Below are positions 39,169-48,795 of a DNA stretch of 64,000 nt, one piece after another. Source of the DNA: Intestinibacter bartlettii (GTDB lineage Bacteria; Bacillota; Clostridia; Peptostreptococcales; Peptostreptococcaceae); assembly GCF_000154445.1 (NCBI RefSeq), contig NZ_DS499566.1; one strand, given 5' to 3'. Below the pieces are notes generated by a model that saw only the letters and a program-made list of their open reading frames with translations, was not told where the DNA came from and made no database searches. A program made the translations under genes and the position numbers. Positions within the stretch are counted from its first letter, which is position 1; every line of letters begins with the position of its first letter.

Positions 39169-39373
39169 AATAGATTTTTAATAGTTTTGTTCCTACAAAA
39201 TTATTGGAAACTTTGAACTTTGACAATTGAATGTATTGGAATTACTTGGTTTGAGATAGATGTTAATAAGCTAAAAAATACATTTTTTTAATGGGAAATC
39301 ATTGTTTTGAGGTTAGATGAAAATAAAGCAATACATTGAAAATCAGTAATTCCAATGGTTTTAGGTTCTACGA
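39169..39373 (+). other. CRISPR array 2 leader
   Basis: 205 AT-rich bases between cas6 and array 2 with no ORF. The last 25 bases resemble the end of the array 1 leader, and both contain a similar ACTTGrTTTGrG...GTTrATAA stretch about 110-130 bases upstream of the first repeat. Conserved leader-end sequence is where new spacers are inserted. Confidence 0.7.
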
Positions 39374-40226
39374 GTTAAAGAGTAAGTTCCATTAAAACAA
39401 GGATTAAAACTGCTTTGCCGAGTAACATTTCTTTTACAAATCGCTGTTGTTAAAGAGTAAGTTCCATTAAAACAAGGATTAAAACTAATATCTGCTAATT
39501 TTGTTGTTGCCATATATCAATGTTAAAGAGTAAGTTCCATTAAAACAAGGATTAAAACGCAAAAGTATTAGGAGTAACTAAAACAAGTTACGCAAGTTAA
39601 AGAGTAAGTTCCATTAAAACAAGGATTAAAACAAATTAACAAATATAGAAAGTGGAAATATTAATAATGGTTAAAGAGTAAGTTCCATTAAAACAAGGAT
39701 TAAAACTTTATATCTGAAATTAAATTCTTTTTTAGTAGAACAAGGTTAAAGAGTAAGTTCCATTAAAACAAGGATTAAAACTATGGAGAAAGTATGAGTT
39801 GGTTAGCTACTAAGATGCGTTAAAGAGTAAGTTCCATTAAAACAAGGATTAAAACACTGCACTTGGCATGCAAGCAAATCAAGCTGGTGACTTGTTAAAG
39901 AGTAAGTTCCATTAAAACAAGGATTAAAACATAAAAGTTTGTGAAAATAAAGAAAAACTTGACACGTGTTAAAGAGTAAGTTCCATTAAAACAAGGATTA
40001 AAACGAGGTTCTACTTCATGATAATCATATTCTTCTAACCAGTTAAAGAGTAAGTTCCATTAAAACAAGGATTAAAACTTGCCATATCAATAGCTTCTCT
40101 CATATTCATCTTGCCGTTAAAGAGTAAGTTCCATTAAAACAAGGATTAAAACGGCCAAGTATAAGTTTTTGTACTTTCTAATAATATATGTTAAAGAGTA
40201 AGTTCCATTAAAACAAGGATTTAGAT
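39374..40226 (+). CRISPR. CRISPR array 2, type I-B, 12 repeats
   Basis: Direct repeat of 37 bp beginning GTTAAAGAGTAAG and ending GGATTAAAAC; first copies at 39374-39410 and 39449-39485, last at 40190 with its final five bases altered (GGATTTAGATAG). Twelve repeats, eleven spacers of about 36-38 bp. It differs from the array 1 repeat at positions 3 (A/T), 9 (A/G) and 19 (A/T). The decayed right end and left leader mean transcription is rightward. Several spacers read as open coding sequence, as expected for phage-derived DNA. Confidence 0.97.
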
Positions 40227-40330
40227 AGTAAAAAATAAAAATATATTGAAATTTAAGAAGGAATTTGTCATATACTAGCAGAAATAATAAAATTAAGTAA
40301 TATAAAAACTAAAGAAGGTGATATTAAGCT

Positions 40331-41318
40331 ATGAAGCTAGTTGTTAATTCGGAAGGAGTATATTTGACTAAAGTAGGCGAATGTTTTTGTTTGAAAAAAG
40401 AGGGGCAGAAACAAGAAATTGCTGCTAAGAAGGTTGAACAAATAATTATAACGACATCTACAGCTTTGTCTACTGATGCTATTGAGTTAGCTGTTGAGAA
40501 TAATATTGATATAGTGTTTTTAAAAAAGTATGGAAAACCTTTTGGAAGAGTATGGCATTCTAAAGTTGGTAGCATAAGTACTATTAGAAAAAGACAGTTA
40601 AATTTAGATTCTAATAAAATGGGTACAATTTTAGTAAAAGAGTTTTTGACTCAAAAGATGACTAATCAGGTTGAATTTTTAAATGAATTATCTATGAAAT
40701 AGAAGAGATAATAGAAAAATTGAAATAAAAGAAGATGTAGAAAAAATAAAGGGGTTAATAGAAAAAATTAAATCTATATCAGAAGAATCAAAAATAAATG
40801 ATATAAGAGGAAGTTTACAAGGATATGAAGGGACTGCAAGCAGAATATATTTCTCTAGATTATCAGATTTAATGCCAGAAAAATATAAGTTTAATGGACG
40901 TAGCAAAAATCCAGCTAAAGATGAATTCAACTGTATGTTAAATTACGGATATGGGATAATGTATTCTAATGTAGAGAGAGCATGTATATTAGCGGGGTTA
41001 GATCCTTATATAGGAATAATGCATGTTGATAATTATAATAGACAAGCTTTTGTATTTGACTTAATTGAAATGTATAGGATTTATATTGATAAAATTGTAT
41101 TTAAACTTTTTACAACTAAGAAAGTTAAAAAAGAACATTTTGATAAGGTTGAAGGAGGATTATATCTAAATAAAGCTGGAAAAGAAATATTAATTTCCAA
41201 GTATAACGAAGAAATAGAAAAGAAAATTCAATATAAAGGTAGAAAGATAGAATTACAAAATATAATTCAATATGACTGTCATAATATAGCCAATAAAATT
41301 TTAAAGGAGGGAGATTGA
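40331..41318 (+). pseudogene. cas1: Cas1 integrase, frameshifted
   Basis: ATG 40331 opens MKLVVNSEGVYLTKVGECFC, the type I-B Cas1 N-terminal domain, and stops at 40700-40702. The downstream frame reads RRDNRKIEIKEDVEKIKGL and continues with SLQGYEGTASRIYF (catalytic Glu), LNYGYGIMYSNVERA, the His in GIMHVDNYNR and FDLIEMYR. One extra A in ATGAAATAG (40697-40699) explains the break; corrected length is about 328 residues, normal for Cas1. Cas1 integrates new spacers. Its stop overlaps the cas2 region. Confidence 0.9.
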
Positions 41319-41319
41319 T

Positions 41320-41610
41320 TTGTTAGTCTGGGTAGTATACGATATTTCGAGTAATAAGGTTAGACGAAATGCTATTAAAGCGTGTAAAAATGTTGGACTA
41401 TACAGAGTACAAAAAAGCGTGTTTTTAGGTGAAATAGAAGAAAATGATTTCGATGAATTGAAGCTAAAAATGGAAGATATAATAGATTTGACTAGTGATT
41501 CAGTATATATATTCCCAATGACTAAAAAAGGACTGAATCAAGCAGGATTAATTGGACAAGTTTTTGATAAGGAGTTGGTTACTGATGAAATCATCTCAAA
41601 GTTTTTTTGA
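41320..41610 (+). CDS. cas2: Cas2, spacer acquisition
   Basis: A 96-residue ferredoxin-like protein starting at TTG 41320 behind AAAGGAGGGAG. It opens LVWVVYDISSNKVRRNAIKACKN, with the conserved Asp of the beta-1 strand, and RVQKSVFLGE near residue 27 is a family hallmark. It forms the Cas1-Cas2 integrase. Intact, unlike cas1 and cas4 on either side, and overlaps the cas4 start. Confidence 0.95.
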   Translation: MLVWVVYDISSNKVRRNAIKACKNVGLYRVQKSVFLGEIEENDFDELKLKMEDIIDLTSDSVYIFPMTKKGLNQAGLIGQVFDKELVTDEIISKFF

Positions 41611-42197
41611 TGAATTCGATTACTATATAACACCTTCTGAGCTTATAGAATTTAATTATTGTAAAAGATTTACTTATTATATGAAATGCTTGAACGTACC
41701 ACAATTTGAAGAAAATAGATTTAAAGTACAAAAAGGAAAAGAAATACATTCTAAAAAAGAAAATGAAAATAAACAGTATCTTCGTAAAAAATTAGGTGTT
41801 ATAGATAAAAAAATAAATGTTGATTTATATTCTGAAAAATATAAAATTAAGGGTATAGTAGATGAAGTTTTAACATTAAGTGATAATACTATGGCACCTT
41901 TGGATTATAAATTTGCTAAATTTGATGATGTACTATATAAAACATATAAAAATCAAATGTTGATGTACTCTATTATGATTGAAGAAATGTATAACTGCAA
42001 AGTAAATAAATGCTTTTTAGTTTATACAAGAAGCTCAAATTTAATAAAAGAATTTAATGTAGAAGAAAAAGAATTTAAAAAGCTAAAAAAAAGATATAAG
42101 AGATTATTTTAAAGTGATGGAAGGATATTTTCCAAAAGCGACATCATCAAAAGCTAGATGTATAGATTGTTGCTATAGAAATATATGCATAAAATAA
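41585..42197 (+). pseudogene. cas4: Cas4 nuclease, frameshifted in an eight-A run near the 3' end
   Basis: ATG 41585 (RBS AAGGAG inside cas2) begins MKSSQSFFDEFDYYITPSEL. The first Fe-S cysteine is in FNYCKRF near residue 24, and the RecB-type nuclease motifs are KGIVDEVL near 94 and PLDYKFAK near 110. The frame ends at 42110-42112, before the other cysteines. Taking one A from the eight-A run at about 42085-42092 gives DIRDYFKVMEGYFPKATSSK and CIDCCYRNICIK, which supplies the C-x2-CC-type cluster ligands, for 203 residues. Without them the [4Fe-4S] cluster cannot form. Cas4 trims prespacers and checks PAM. Confidence 0.88.
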
Positions 42198-42251
42198 TCT
42201 TTATCATTAAAAAGAGTTAAATATATAAAAAATATTTAATGAATATCCCTA

Positions 42252-42635
42252 TTGTATTATTTCGGAATTTTCTGTATATTAAAAATAGGAATAATTAGGG
42301 AGGTGTTAGCTTTCAAAAATTCATATTTATTGGTAATTTTATTTATTGTTCCATCTTTTTTGATTGTGCTACATATGATTGTTAAAGACTCTATTTATAT
42401 AAATAAAAGGTTTGGGATATTTAGGTGTGCATATATCATATTATTTATGATTATATATATATATGAAAATTATAAACTACATATTTGTGAGCTAGAGATT
42501 ATAGCATGTATATCGATTATAATATTAACCATACTTGGAACATTTTTAACTATTACGAAAAAAGAAGAACAAGGTATCGGAGAATTTTTTGTGCTAATTT
42601 CTATATTTATAAATGGGTTACTGTTTATTCTTTAA
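42252..42635 (+). CDS. Small integral membrane protein (start uncertain)
   Basis: Up to 127 residues with about four membrane segments and no recognised family. The start is unclear: TTG 42252 has no good RBS, while GGGAGG (42298-42303) lies right against GTG 42303, too close for normal use. It follows cas4 in the same direction after 55 bases, but no CRISPR-related domain is visible, so association is by position only. Confidence 0.45.
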   Translation: MYYFGIFCILKIGIIREVLAFKNSYLLVILFIVPSFLIVLHMIVKDSIYINKRFGIFRCAYIILFMIIYIYENYKLHICELEIIACISIIILTILGTFLTITKKEEQGIGEFFVLISIFINGLLFIL

Positions 42636-42651
42636 AATAATTTTATGTAAA

Positions 42652-42701
42652 AAATCCTATTGATAATAAGTAGTGTATTTATGTAAAAATCAATAGGATT
42701 T
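42652..42701. terminator. Hairpin, probable terminator downstream of CRISPR locus
   Basis: Stem AAATCCTATTGAT / ATCAATAGGATTT with a 24-base loop, followed by AATAATTTT. Confidence 0.55.
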
Positions 42702-42863
42702 AATAATTTTACGAAATCAGGTTTTTTATACGATAAAAATATATGCATTACATTGTATTGAAAATCTACCATACAAAAAATAAAAAAATATTTATAGACA
42801 TAGAAATCAATACGAGTAATTCTCCTGTATTTGTATCATATACAATCTTATTTTTAATATAAA

Positions 42864-42957
42864 ACTGTAGATAACTATAATTAATTATCTACAGTCTTTT
42901 AAGTTTAGTTGATACTTATACTGTAGATAAATTTGTTTTACCAAATCTATCTACAGC
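42864..42957 (-). terminator. Two tandem hairpins sharing the CTGTAGATA stem, end of DUF11 gene
   Basis: CTGTAGATAA / TTATCTACAG at 42865-42894 and CTGTAGATAAATTTG / CAAATCTATCTACAG at 42921-42956. Each left arm can pair with either right arm. They lie just downstream of the minus-strand surface-protein gene and probably terminate it. Confidence 0.6.
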
Positions 42958-42965
42958 TTTATAAT

Positions 42966-45900
42966 CTAGTTTATATAAGTCATAACTATATTTCCATTTA
43001 CAGAGAATGTACTTGTGCCGATATATAATGGATCATATCCATATAATAATTTTTGTATATTATAAACTATATTAGGACAAGCATTATTAACTCTTACACT
43101 ATAAGTTATTATTCTAACGTCACCTGGTTGCAAAATACCTAAATTTATTTGACTAGGATTTACACAATTAACAGGTACATTATTTATTGAAAGACTTCCT
43201 GGTATAAATGATACAGAAGGTGACAATTCAGTAAATACAGTTACAGGTACATCATAAGTTCCTAGAGGAACATTGCCAACATTGCTAACTGTAGTAGCAT
43301 AAGATATTGCATCTCCAACATAAGATATATTTTTACTAGCAATACTATTTATTGAAGCTAAGTTTAATAAATTAGGTGTAGGTGTTGGAATTATTGGTGT
43401 AGGGTTATTTGGTATAGTTATTGCATTGTTATCTGACCCTGATATAGATATTTCTGCAGGTTCTGTACGACCTTCTATATTTACTTGACTAGAAGCTATT
43501 GCAGTATTTTGGAAGTTATTAAGACCTCCACTTGCAGCCTTTACTGATATAACGACTGTCTTAGTTTCATTTGCATTCATATCACCTAAAGGGATATTAT
43601 TTGTCAAAAGAGTATCAATAGGGGCGCCATCTACTGAAATTTGCGTTACCTCAAGTTGTGAAGGAAGATTATCTGTAACAGTTACATTATTTAATGGGAC
43701 TTCACCAGTATTACTTACAGATATTGTATAGTTAAAAGTATCGCCAATTGCAAGTGTAGATGCAGCGTTATCAGTTTTAGTAACATTTAATGATGCATTA
43801 ACTACATTTGATGTAATTGCCTCACTAGTTGCATCAATATTTTGTTGTCTAATTTCTCCACCAACAGTAGCATCATAATTTATACTAGCTGTATTTGATA
43901 TAGTTTTGTTTTGTGGTATAGAGTTAACTACTGCTCTAAATGTTACAGTAGTAGGTACATTCGGTGCTAGGTCATTTTCTAAAGTAATACCATTTTTAAG
44001 TTCTTGAGTAGAAGTTTGACCGTTTATTGTAACGCTACCTCTTTCATATGTTAAGTTATCTGGTAGAGTATCAGTAATTGTAGCATTTGTATAAGTTGCA
44101 TTATTAGTGCTAGTATTTTCAACTGTAACAGTATAAGTTACAACGTCTCCAACTACTAAGTTATTTGCTGGATTTGCTGTTTTAGTTATTGTAATTGGAT
44201 AATCTGATGCATTTTCTATATTTACATTGGCAGAAGAAGTACCAGTTTGTGTTACTGTAGTTGGGTCATTAGGATTTCTTTGATATTGATATGATAAGTT
44301 TGCTGTATTTGTAAGTGTGTTACCAACTGGTGCAGTATTTACAAGGGCTTTATATGAAACATCGACTTCATTAGCGGTTCCAGGTTGTAATGCATTTGTT
44401 AAATTTAATCCTGATGCTAAGTCTCCTGTATAATCAACATTAGCGCCTGTTTGTTTATTTGTAACAGTTAATGAATCAGCAACTAAAGTTGTTCCAGTTG
44501 GTAGAGCATCTGTAAGAGTTACATTAGTTGCATTGACATTACCTCCGTTTGAAATAGCTATAGTATAAGGTATTTCGTCCCCAACTTTTGCACTTTGAGT
44601 TCCTGCAGTTTTTGTAAAATTAGTTGAACCTATTACTGCATCTCCTATATAAAGAGGATTTGCTTCTGTTGAAGAAAGATTTAGAGTTTGTGCCTGCCCA
44701 CCACTTATTGGAGTATAACTAAAACCAAACTGTGCTGTATTGTCTGTTCTTGGTGTATCAGGAAGTGATACTACTTTAGCATCAAATGTTACTGTAACAT
44801 TACCGTTTCCAGGAATATCATCTATAGTAAATTGAGTATTAGGGTCTGCACCAGCATTTGCTTGGCCATTAATACTTAAAGTGTTAGGTACATATTCAAG
44901 ACCTGCTGGTAATTTGTCTACGAAAGTAGCATTACTTAAAGTATTAGCAGAGGTATTATTTAATACAACTGTGTAAGTAACAGTATCATTAAGACCTGCA
45001 CTAGTTGGATTTACTGATTTTGTAACAGTAAATGGTAATATTGCTTCTCTCAACTCAATATCATCTGCTGCAAATGCATTGTCTGTATTAGTATTTCCTA
45101 CATTTACAAGGTTTAATGTTACAGATGAATTGTCTCCAGAGTTAAATGGTATACCAATTTGTGTCCACTGAGGTAAATCAGCACTTGTAGATAGAGGATT
45201 AGCTAAGTTTTGTGCTAAAGTTGATCCATCTGCACCGTTTACAATAATTCCAGCATTAGGTGTTTCTGTAGTAGTTTTATCTAAATTAGATACCCATGCA
45301 GTTAAAATATAGTTAGTGTTTGGTTTAACATTTACAGTATTAGTAAAGAAATTTTTATTATCAGTAGTTCCGTTACCAACTTCCATCATACCAGTTTCAA
45401 TAGCTGTTGTATGATCTGATAGGCGCCACCAGTTAGCACCACCTGTTGGATTAAGTGTATTACCAATAGTAAAATTACCATCGCCAATAGTATTATTTTC
45501 TTGTACAAATGTAAAATCATTAGTTAAGTTTTGTGCTGCATAAGGATTTGTTGCAGGGCCTGAATTTGGTTGACTTCCCTGAGCAATTTCTCCAAATGTT
45601 CCATTGTCGGCATTTGTAATTAAATTAGTATTGTCTAATGTTATCGTAGGGTCTAGTGTTAAAGATTTATTATCAACTGGTCCTATAAAAAATGTTGGAG
45701 CAGTTACATTTTGATTAGAAGTTACAGTTACAGTTTCTGTTGTTGGTGTTACAGCATTTAAAGCATTCATTCCTGCAACACGGTTACCTTCTGGCACGAC
45801 AGTGTAAGCAGGAAGACTAGATTGTTGTGCTCCTTGGCCAGCTGTAGCATTAGCAAAATTTGCAGGACTTGTTTCAGTATTACCTGCATAGTCACCAACT

Positions 45901-46097
45901 ACAACAAGTCTGTAAGTTCCATCATTAACATTTTGGAATTCAAATTCACCATTGGCAGTTGTGTTAACTGCTAATAAAGAATTTGTAGTTGTATCTTGTA
46001 AGACTACTGGAACGTTCGCAAGCCCAACATCAGTGCCAACGTCTTCTTGACCGTTTCTATTTTGATCAAAAACGAGTTTTCCTGTAATATTAGCCAT
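42966..46097 (-). CDS. Large DUF11-repeat structural protein, no signal peptide or anchor
   Basis: A 1043-residue Thr/Asn/Val-rich protein. Residues 1-80 (GKLVFDQNRNGQEDVGTD ...) are an SdrD-B/prealbumin-like Ig fold. About 150-350 is a carbohydrate-binding-like beta domain with aromatic GGANWWRLSD. Five DUF11-type repeats follow, starting near 355, 487, 630, 770 and 925, each with T-K-x(8)-GD-xxxYTxxxxNTG and a later LPxGLxxVxxS(L/V)xxNG pattern. There is no N-terminal signal peptide, no LPxTG and no membrane segment, though such repeats are normally extracellular. RBS GGAGAG supports the start at 46097. DUF11 repeats also occur in clostridial spore-appendage proteins, so a spore-coat or exosporium role is a reasonable guess. 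Confidence 0.75.
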   Translation of the reverse strand: MANITGKLVFDQNRNGQEDVGTDVGLANVPVVLQDTTTNSLLAVNTTANGEFEFQNVNDGTYRLVVVGDYAGNTETSPANFANATAGQGAQQSSLPAYTVVPEGNRVAGMNALNAVTPTTETVTVTSNQNVTAPTFFIGPVDNKSLTLDPTITLDNTNLITNADNGTFGEIAQGSQPNSGPATNPYAAQNLTNDFTFVQENNTIGDGNFTIGNTLNPTGGANWWRLSDHTTAIETGMMEVGNGTTDNKNFFTNTVNVKPNTNYILTAWVSNLDKTTTETPNAGIIVNGADGSTLAQNLANPLSTSADLPQWTQIGIPFNSGDNSSVTLNLVNVGNTNTDNAFAADDIELREAILPFTVTKSVNPTSAGLNDTVTYTVVLNNTSANTLSNATFVDKLPAGLEYVPNTLSINGQANAGADPNTQFTIDDIPGNGNVTVTFDAKVVSLPDTPRTDNTAQFGFSYTPISGGQAQTLNLSSTEANPLYIGDAVIGSTNFTKTAGTQSAKVGDEIPYTIAISNGGNVNATNVTLTDALPTGTTLVADSLTVTNKQTGANVDYTGDLASGLNLTNALQPGTANEVDVSYKALVNTAPVGNTLTNTANLSYQYQRNPNDPTTVTQTGTSSANVNIENASDYPITITKTANPANNLVVGDVVTYTVTVENTSTNNATYTNATITDTLPDNLTYERGSVTINGQTSTQELKNGITLENDLAPNVPTTVTFRAVVNSIPQNKTISNTASINYDATVGGEIRQQNIDATSEAITSNVVNASLNVTKTDNAASTLAIGDTFNYTISVSNTGEVPLNNVTVTDNLPSQLEVTQISVDGAPIDTLLTNNIPLGDMNANETKTVVISVKAASGGLNNFQNTAIASSQVNIEGRTEPAEISISGSDNNAITIPNNPTPIIPTPTPNLLNLASINSIASKNISYVGDAISYATTVSNVGNVPLGTYDVPVTVFTELSPSVSFIPGSLSINNVPVNCVNPSQINLGILQPGDVRIITYSVRVNNACPNIVYNIQKLLYGYDPLYIGTSTFSVNGNIVMTYIN

Positions 46098-46375
46098 AAA
46101 CTCACTCTCCTTATGAATAATTTAATTTAAGTTAAATTAAGCTAAAAATTAAACCTTAATAAATTAAGGGCTACTATATAATATTTCGAAATTTGTAATA
46201 TGTTACTTGATTTTGTAAAATATAAGGGAATTTTAAGATATGGCGAAAAATGTAGTAATTTGTATATAAAAAAAAGAAGGCTATTCAAATATATTTATCT
46301 AATAAATAAATAATCGAATTTCATGTTTAAAAGATTACAAATAATAGTTTTTTTTAATTCAAAGGGGCGATAATT

Positions 46376-46498
46376 ATGTTGGATAGAATAGATGAATTAG
46401 TAGAAATAGCTAAAAAATATGTTAAAATGGGATACGATCCAATTGAAGCTATTAAATTAGCAGAAAAGAAAATTTACGAAAAATATTTAAATAGCTGA
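46376..46498 (+). CDS. Small ORF, 40 residues
   Basis: ATG 46376 is preceded by AAAGGGGCG at good spacing. The product (MLDRIDELVEIAKKYVKMGY ... KIYEKYLNS) is entirely helical and amphipathic, with alternating Glu/Lys typical of a short helical hairpin. It lies in the gap between two minus-strand genes and is followed by a strong terminator at 46571, so it can form a complete small unit. No family recognised. Confidence 0.5.
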   Translation: MLDRIDELVEIAKKYVKMGYDPIEAIKLAEKKIYEKYLNS

Positions 46499-46570
46499 AG
46501 GAAGTGAGATATACATATTGAGATGCAATCAAAAAATTAGAATACGGAAAATATGCTATTAAAAATAGCA

Positions 46571-46606
46571 AAAACAATCTGGCACTATATAGTGCCAGAT
46601 TGTTTT
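46571..46606. terminator. Strong bidirectional terminator
   Basis: 18-bp perfect stem AAAACAATCTGGCACTAT / ATAGTGCCAGATTGTTTT, serving the 40-residue ORF on the plus strand and the DUF116 gene on the minus strand. Confidence 0.9.
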
Positions 46607-46611
46607 TGGAT

Positions 46612-47739
46612 TTAATTATTTAAGATTATATCTAAAAGTCTATTTTCATTTATTTTAGTCATATGTTTTTTATATAGCCAGTGATTTGAACAGCCACAAT
46701 AATCTAAAACAACACATTGTGGAATAAATCCTAGCCTTAAAGCTTTAAAACCACCAGAAATTAAGTTTGGTATACAAGCAATTCCTATAATTCCAATATT
46801 TTTATTAATATCTAATGATGAAAGTGTTGTTTCATGTTCTATTATATAAACTTTAAAATTATATTTTTTCCCTAGTTTTGAAATTTTATTTACATTACAA
46901 TTTGCTGAACAAAAATTACATTTACCGCCGTAAGATGTATTTGAACGTTTACAAGGTGTTTTATCTTGTGTCATGCATGCTGGTAAAAAGACTATTTTTT
47001 TATCTGTATTTAAAAAGTCATCTCTAAATATATCATTCATAAGTTCAGAAAAAATCATATTAAAATAATATTGGACAAATCCCTTGCCACAATATATAAT
47101 ATCTTCTTTATTATAGTGATGTTTTCTGTACGTATTTAAGTAATTTTCTAAATTAGGAAGATAGTTTATTAAATTATCTTCACCTAGTTTTTTCATATAC
47201 TTAACATGATTTAATGCAAAGTCAAAAAAGAAGCTTATATAATTGGGGGATTTTGTTTTTAAAAATTTATACCAAATTTTAAGTCTAATAACTTCATCTT
47301 TAAAATCATAAGTAGCATCAAGCCATTTTATTAACTTACAAAAATCATCTATATTATAAGACGTAGCTTTGCTATTTGATTTAGAAATTTTTATAGTGTA
47401 AAGCGAAGTATTTACCTTACCTCTTATAATATCGATTTGGGATTTGAATTTTGAGTTTCTGTTTTTATTTAAAAAATTATAAACAAAAGAAAAGTATGGT
47501 TTGAAGTTTAAAGTATAATCTATATACTCATAAAATAAAACTCCAATAAGTATTATCTCAATAAAATAGTATTTATCATCTTTTAGTTCTTCAAAATTCT
47601 TTATATAAATCTTAAAGTCATCTATATACTTTTTAGATTTATTGCAATCTTTATCTATAATCATTTTTTTCAGTCTTTTTAAAGTAGAGTAGTAGTCTTC
47701 ATAATTTTGACCATCAATATTTAAGTTGTAGGTTATCAA
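46612..47739 (-). CDS. DUF116-family protein
   Basis: A 375-residue protein. The C-terminal third (about 240-375) is the DUF116 domain, rich in cysteines: LPACMTQDKTPCKRSNTSYG near residue 251, GGKCNFCSANCNV near 271, then IACIPNLISGGFKALRLG and DYCGCSNHW. This suggests a metal or Fe-S site. The N-terminal 200 residues are helical and not recognised. DUF116 has no established function. Unusually, the domain carries a long N-terminal extension. Start ATG 47739 has GGGAGG upstream on the minus strand. Confidence 0.75.
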   Translation of the reverse strand: MITYNLNIDGQNYEDYYSTLKRLKKMIIDKDCNKSKKYIDDFKIYIKNFEELKDDKYYFIEIILIGVLFYEYIDYTLNFKPYFSFVYNFLNKNRNSKFKSQIDIIRGKVNTSLYTIKISKSNSKATSYNIDDFCKLIKWLDATYDFKDEVIRLKIWYKFLKTKSPNYISFFFDFALNHVKYMKKLGEDNLINYLPNLENYLNTYRKHHYNKEDIIYCGKGFVQYYFNMIFSELMNDIFRDDFLNTDKKIVFLPACMTQDKTPCKRSNTSYGGKCNFCSANCNVNKISKLGKKYNFKVYIIEHETTLSSLDINKNIGIIGIACIPNLISGGFKALRLGFIPQCVVLDYCGCSNHWLYKKHMTKINENRLLDIILNN

Positions 47740-48091
47740 AATATCGCCTCCCAGAATGAAGTTTTAAGATACCTTCTTGATTATTTAGTAATATTATACA
47801 ATTAATTTATATTTATTTCATTAAAAAGACTTGACATTTTGAAAAAATGTATCACAAAACAGCAGAGAAGTGTGAAAAAATAATATAAATCCGAGTAGGA
47901 AATTATAATAAAAACAATTATATAAGAACCAAGGGATTTTCTGGTGTTATTTTTGAGGTTTTATTTTAAAAACAATGTGTAAATATACTTTTTGTTAAAA
48001 CCAGGACAGAAATTATATTTCCCCACTGTTTTTAAAATATTTAACCATTTAGAATTGAAAATTTTTGCTTAAATATACATTATATATATAC

Positions 48092-48125
48092 AAAAAAATA
48101 CTCCAAGTAAAAATTACCTAGAGTT
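48092..48125 (-). terminator. Terminator of rex
   Basis: On the minus strand ACTCTAGGTAA pairs with TTACTTGGAGT (two G-U) and is followed by A-T7. The rest of the 47740-48141 gap shows nothing else clear. Confidence 0.7.
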
Positions 48126-48141
48126 ATTGTTTTAAAATTAT

Positions 48142-48795
48142 TTATGACTTTTGATTTGTATATTTATCATTCATAAGATAAGACAAAGTAAATAAACTGT
48201 TAGAGAAATTTACACTTTCGACTTTAACATCATCTGGAACATCTATATCTATAGCTGAGAAGTTCCAAATACCCTTAATTCCAGCATCAACTAAAATATC
48301 TGTCATTTGCTGAACACAATGTTTACGAACGCATAATATTCCGATATCTATATTATTATCTTTTATAAAACTATTCAGTTGGTCTAAATCGATGATCTCA
48401 ATTCCGTTTATTTTCATACCAATAAGTTTTGGATTTATATCAAATAGTCCCTTTATAGGAAAACCAACTTTTGCAAAACCATCATAATTTGCGAGCGTTT
48501 GACCAAGATTTCCTGCACCTATTACAATCATATTATGTGTTTTATTGATTCCTAAAAATTCCCCGATTTCTTTTTTTAAAGTATCAAGATTATATCCATG
48601 ACCTTGGCGTCCAAATTCTCCGATTGCGTTAAAATCTTGTCTAATTAATGAAGGGCTTATCCCCATCATTTTACCCAATGTATAAGAGGAAATGATGCTT
48701 GTTTCTTTTAAATCCAATTCCTCTATATATCTATAATACTTGGTTAGTCTTCTAATAGTGGTATTTGATATTGTTTTGTCTTTTTCCATTCCCAT
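48142..48795 (-). CDS. rex: Redox-sensing transcriptional repressor Rex
   Basis: A 217-residue NADH/NAD+ sensor. The N-terminal winged helix (TIRRLTKYYRYIEELDLK, SYTLGKMMGISPSLIRQDFN) is followed by a Rossmann domain with VIGAGNLGQTLANYDGF near residue 91, and a C-terminal swapped helix. In clostridia Rex represses fermentation and electron-transfer genes when NADH is low. Possible targets in the window were not identified with confidence. Length and motifs are normal. Confidence 0.95.
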   Translation of the reverse strand: MGMEKDKTISNTTIRRLTKYYRYIEELDLKETSIISSYTLGKMMGISPSLIRQDFNAIGEFGRQGHGYNLDTLKKEIGEFLGINKTHNMIVIGAGNLGQTLANYDGFAKVGFPIKGLFDINPKLIGMKINGIEIIDLDQLNSFIKDNNIDIGILCVRKHCVQQMTDILVDAGIKGIWNFSAIDIDVPDDVKVESVNFSNSLFTLSYLMNDKYTNQKS

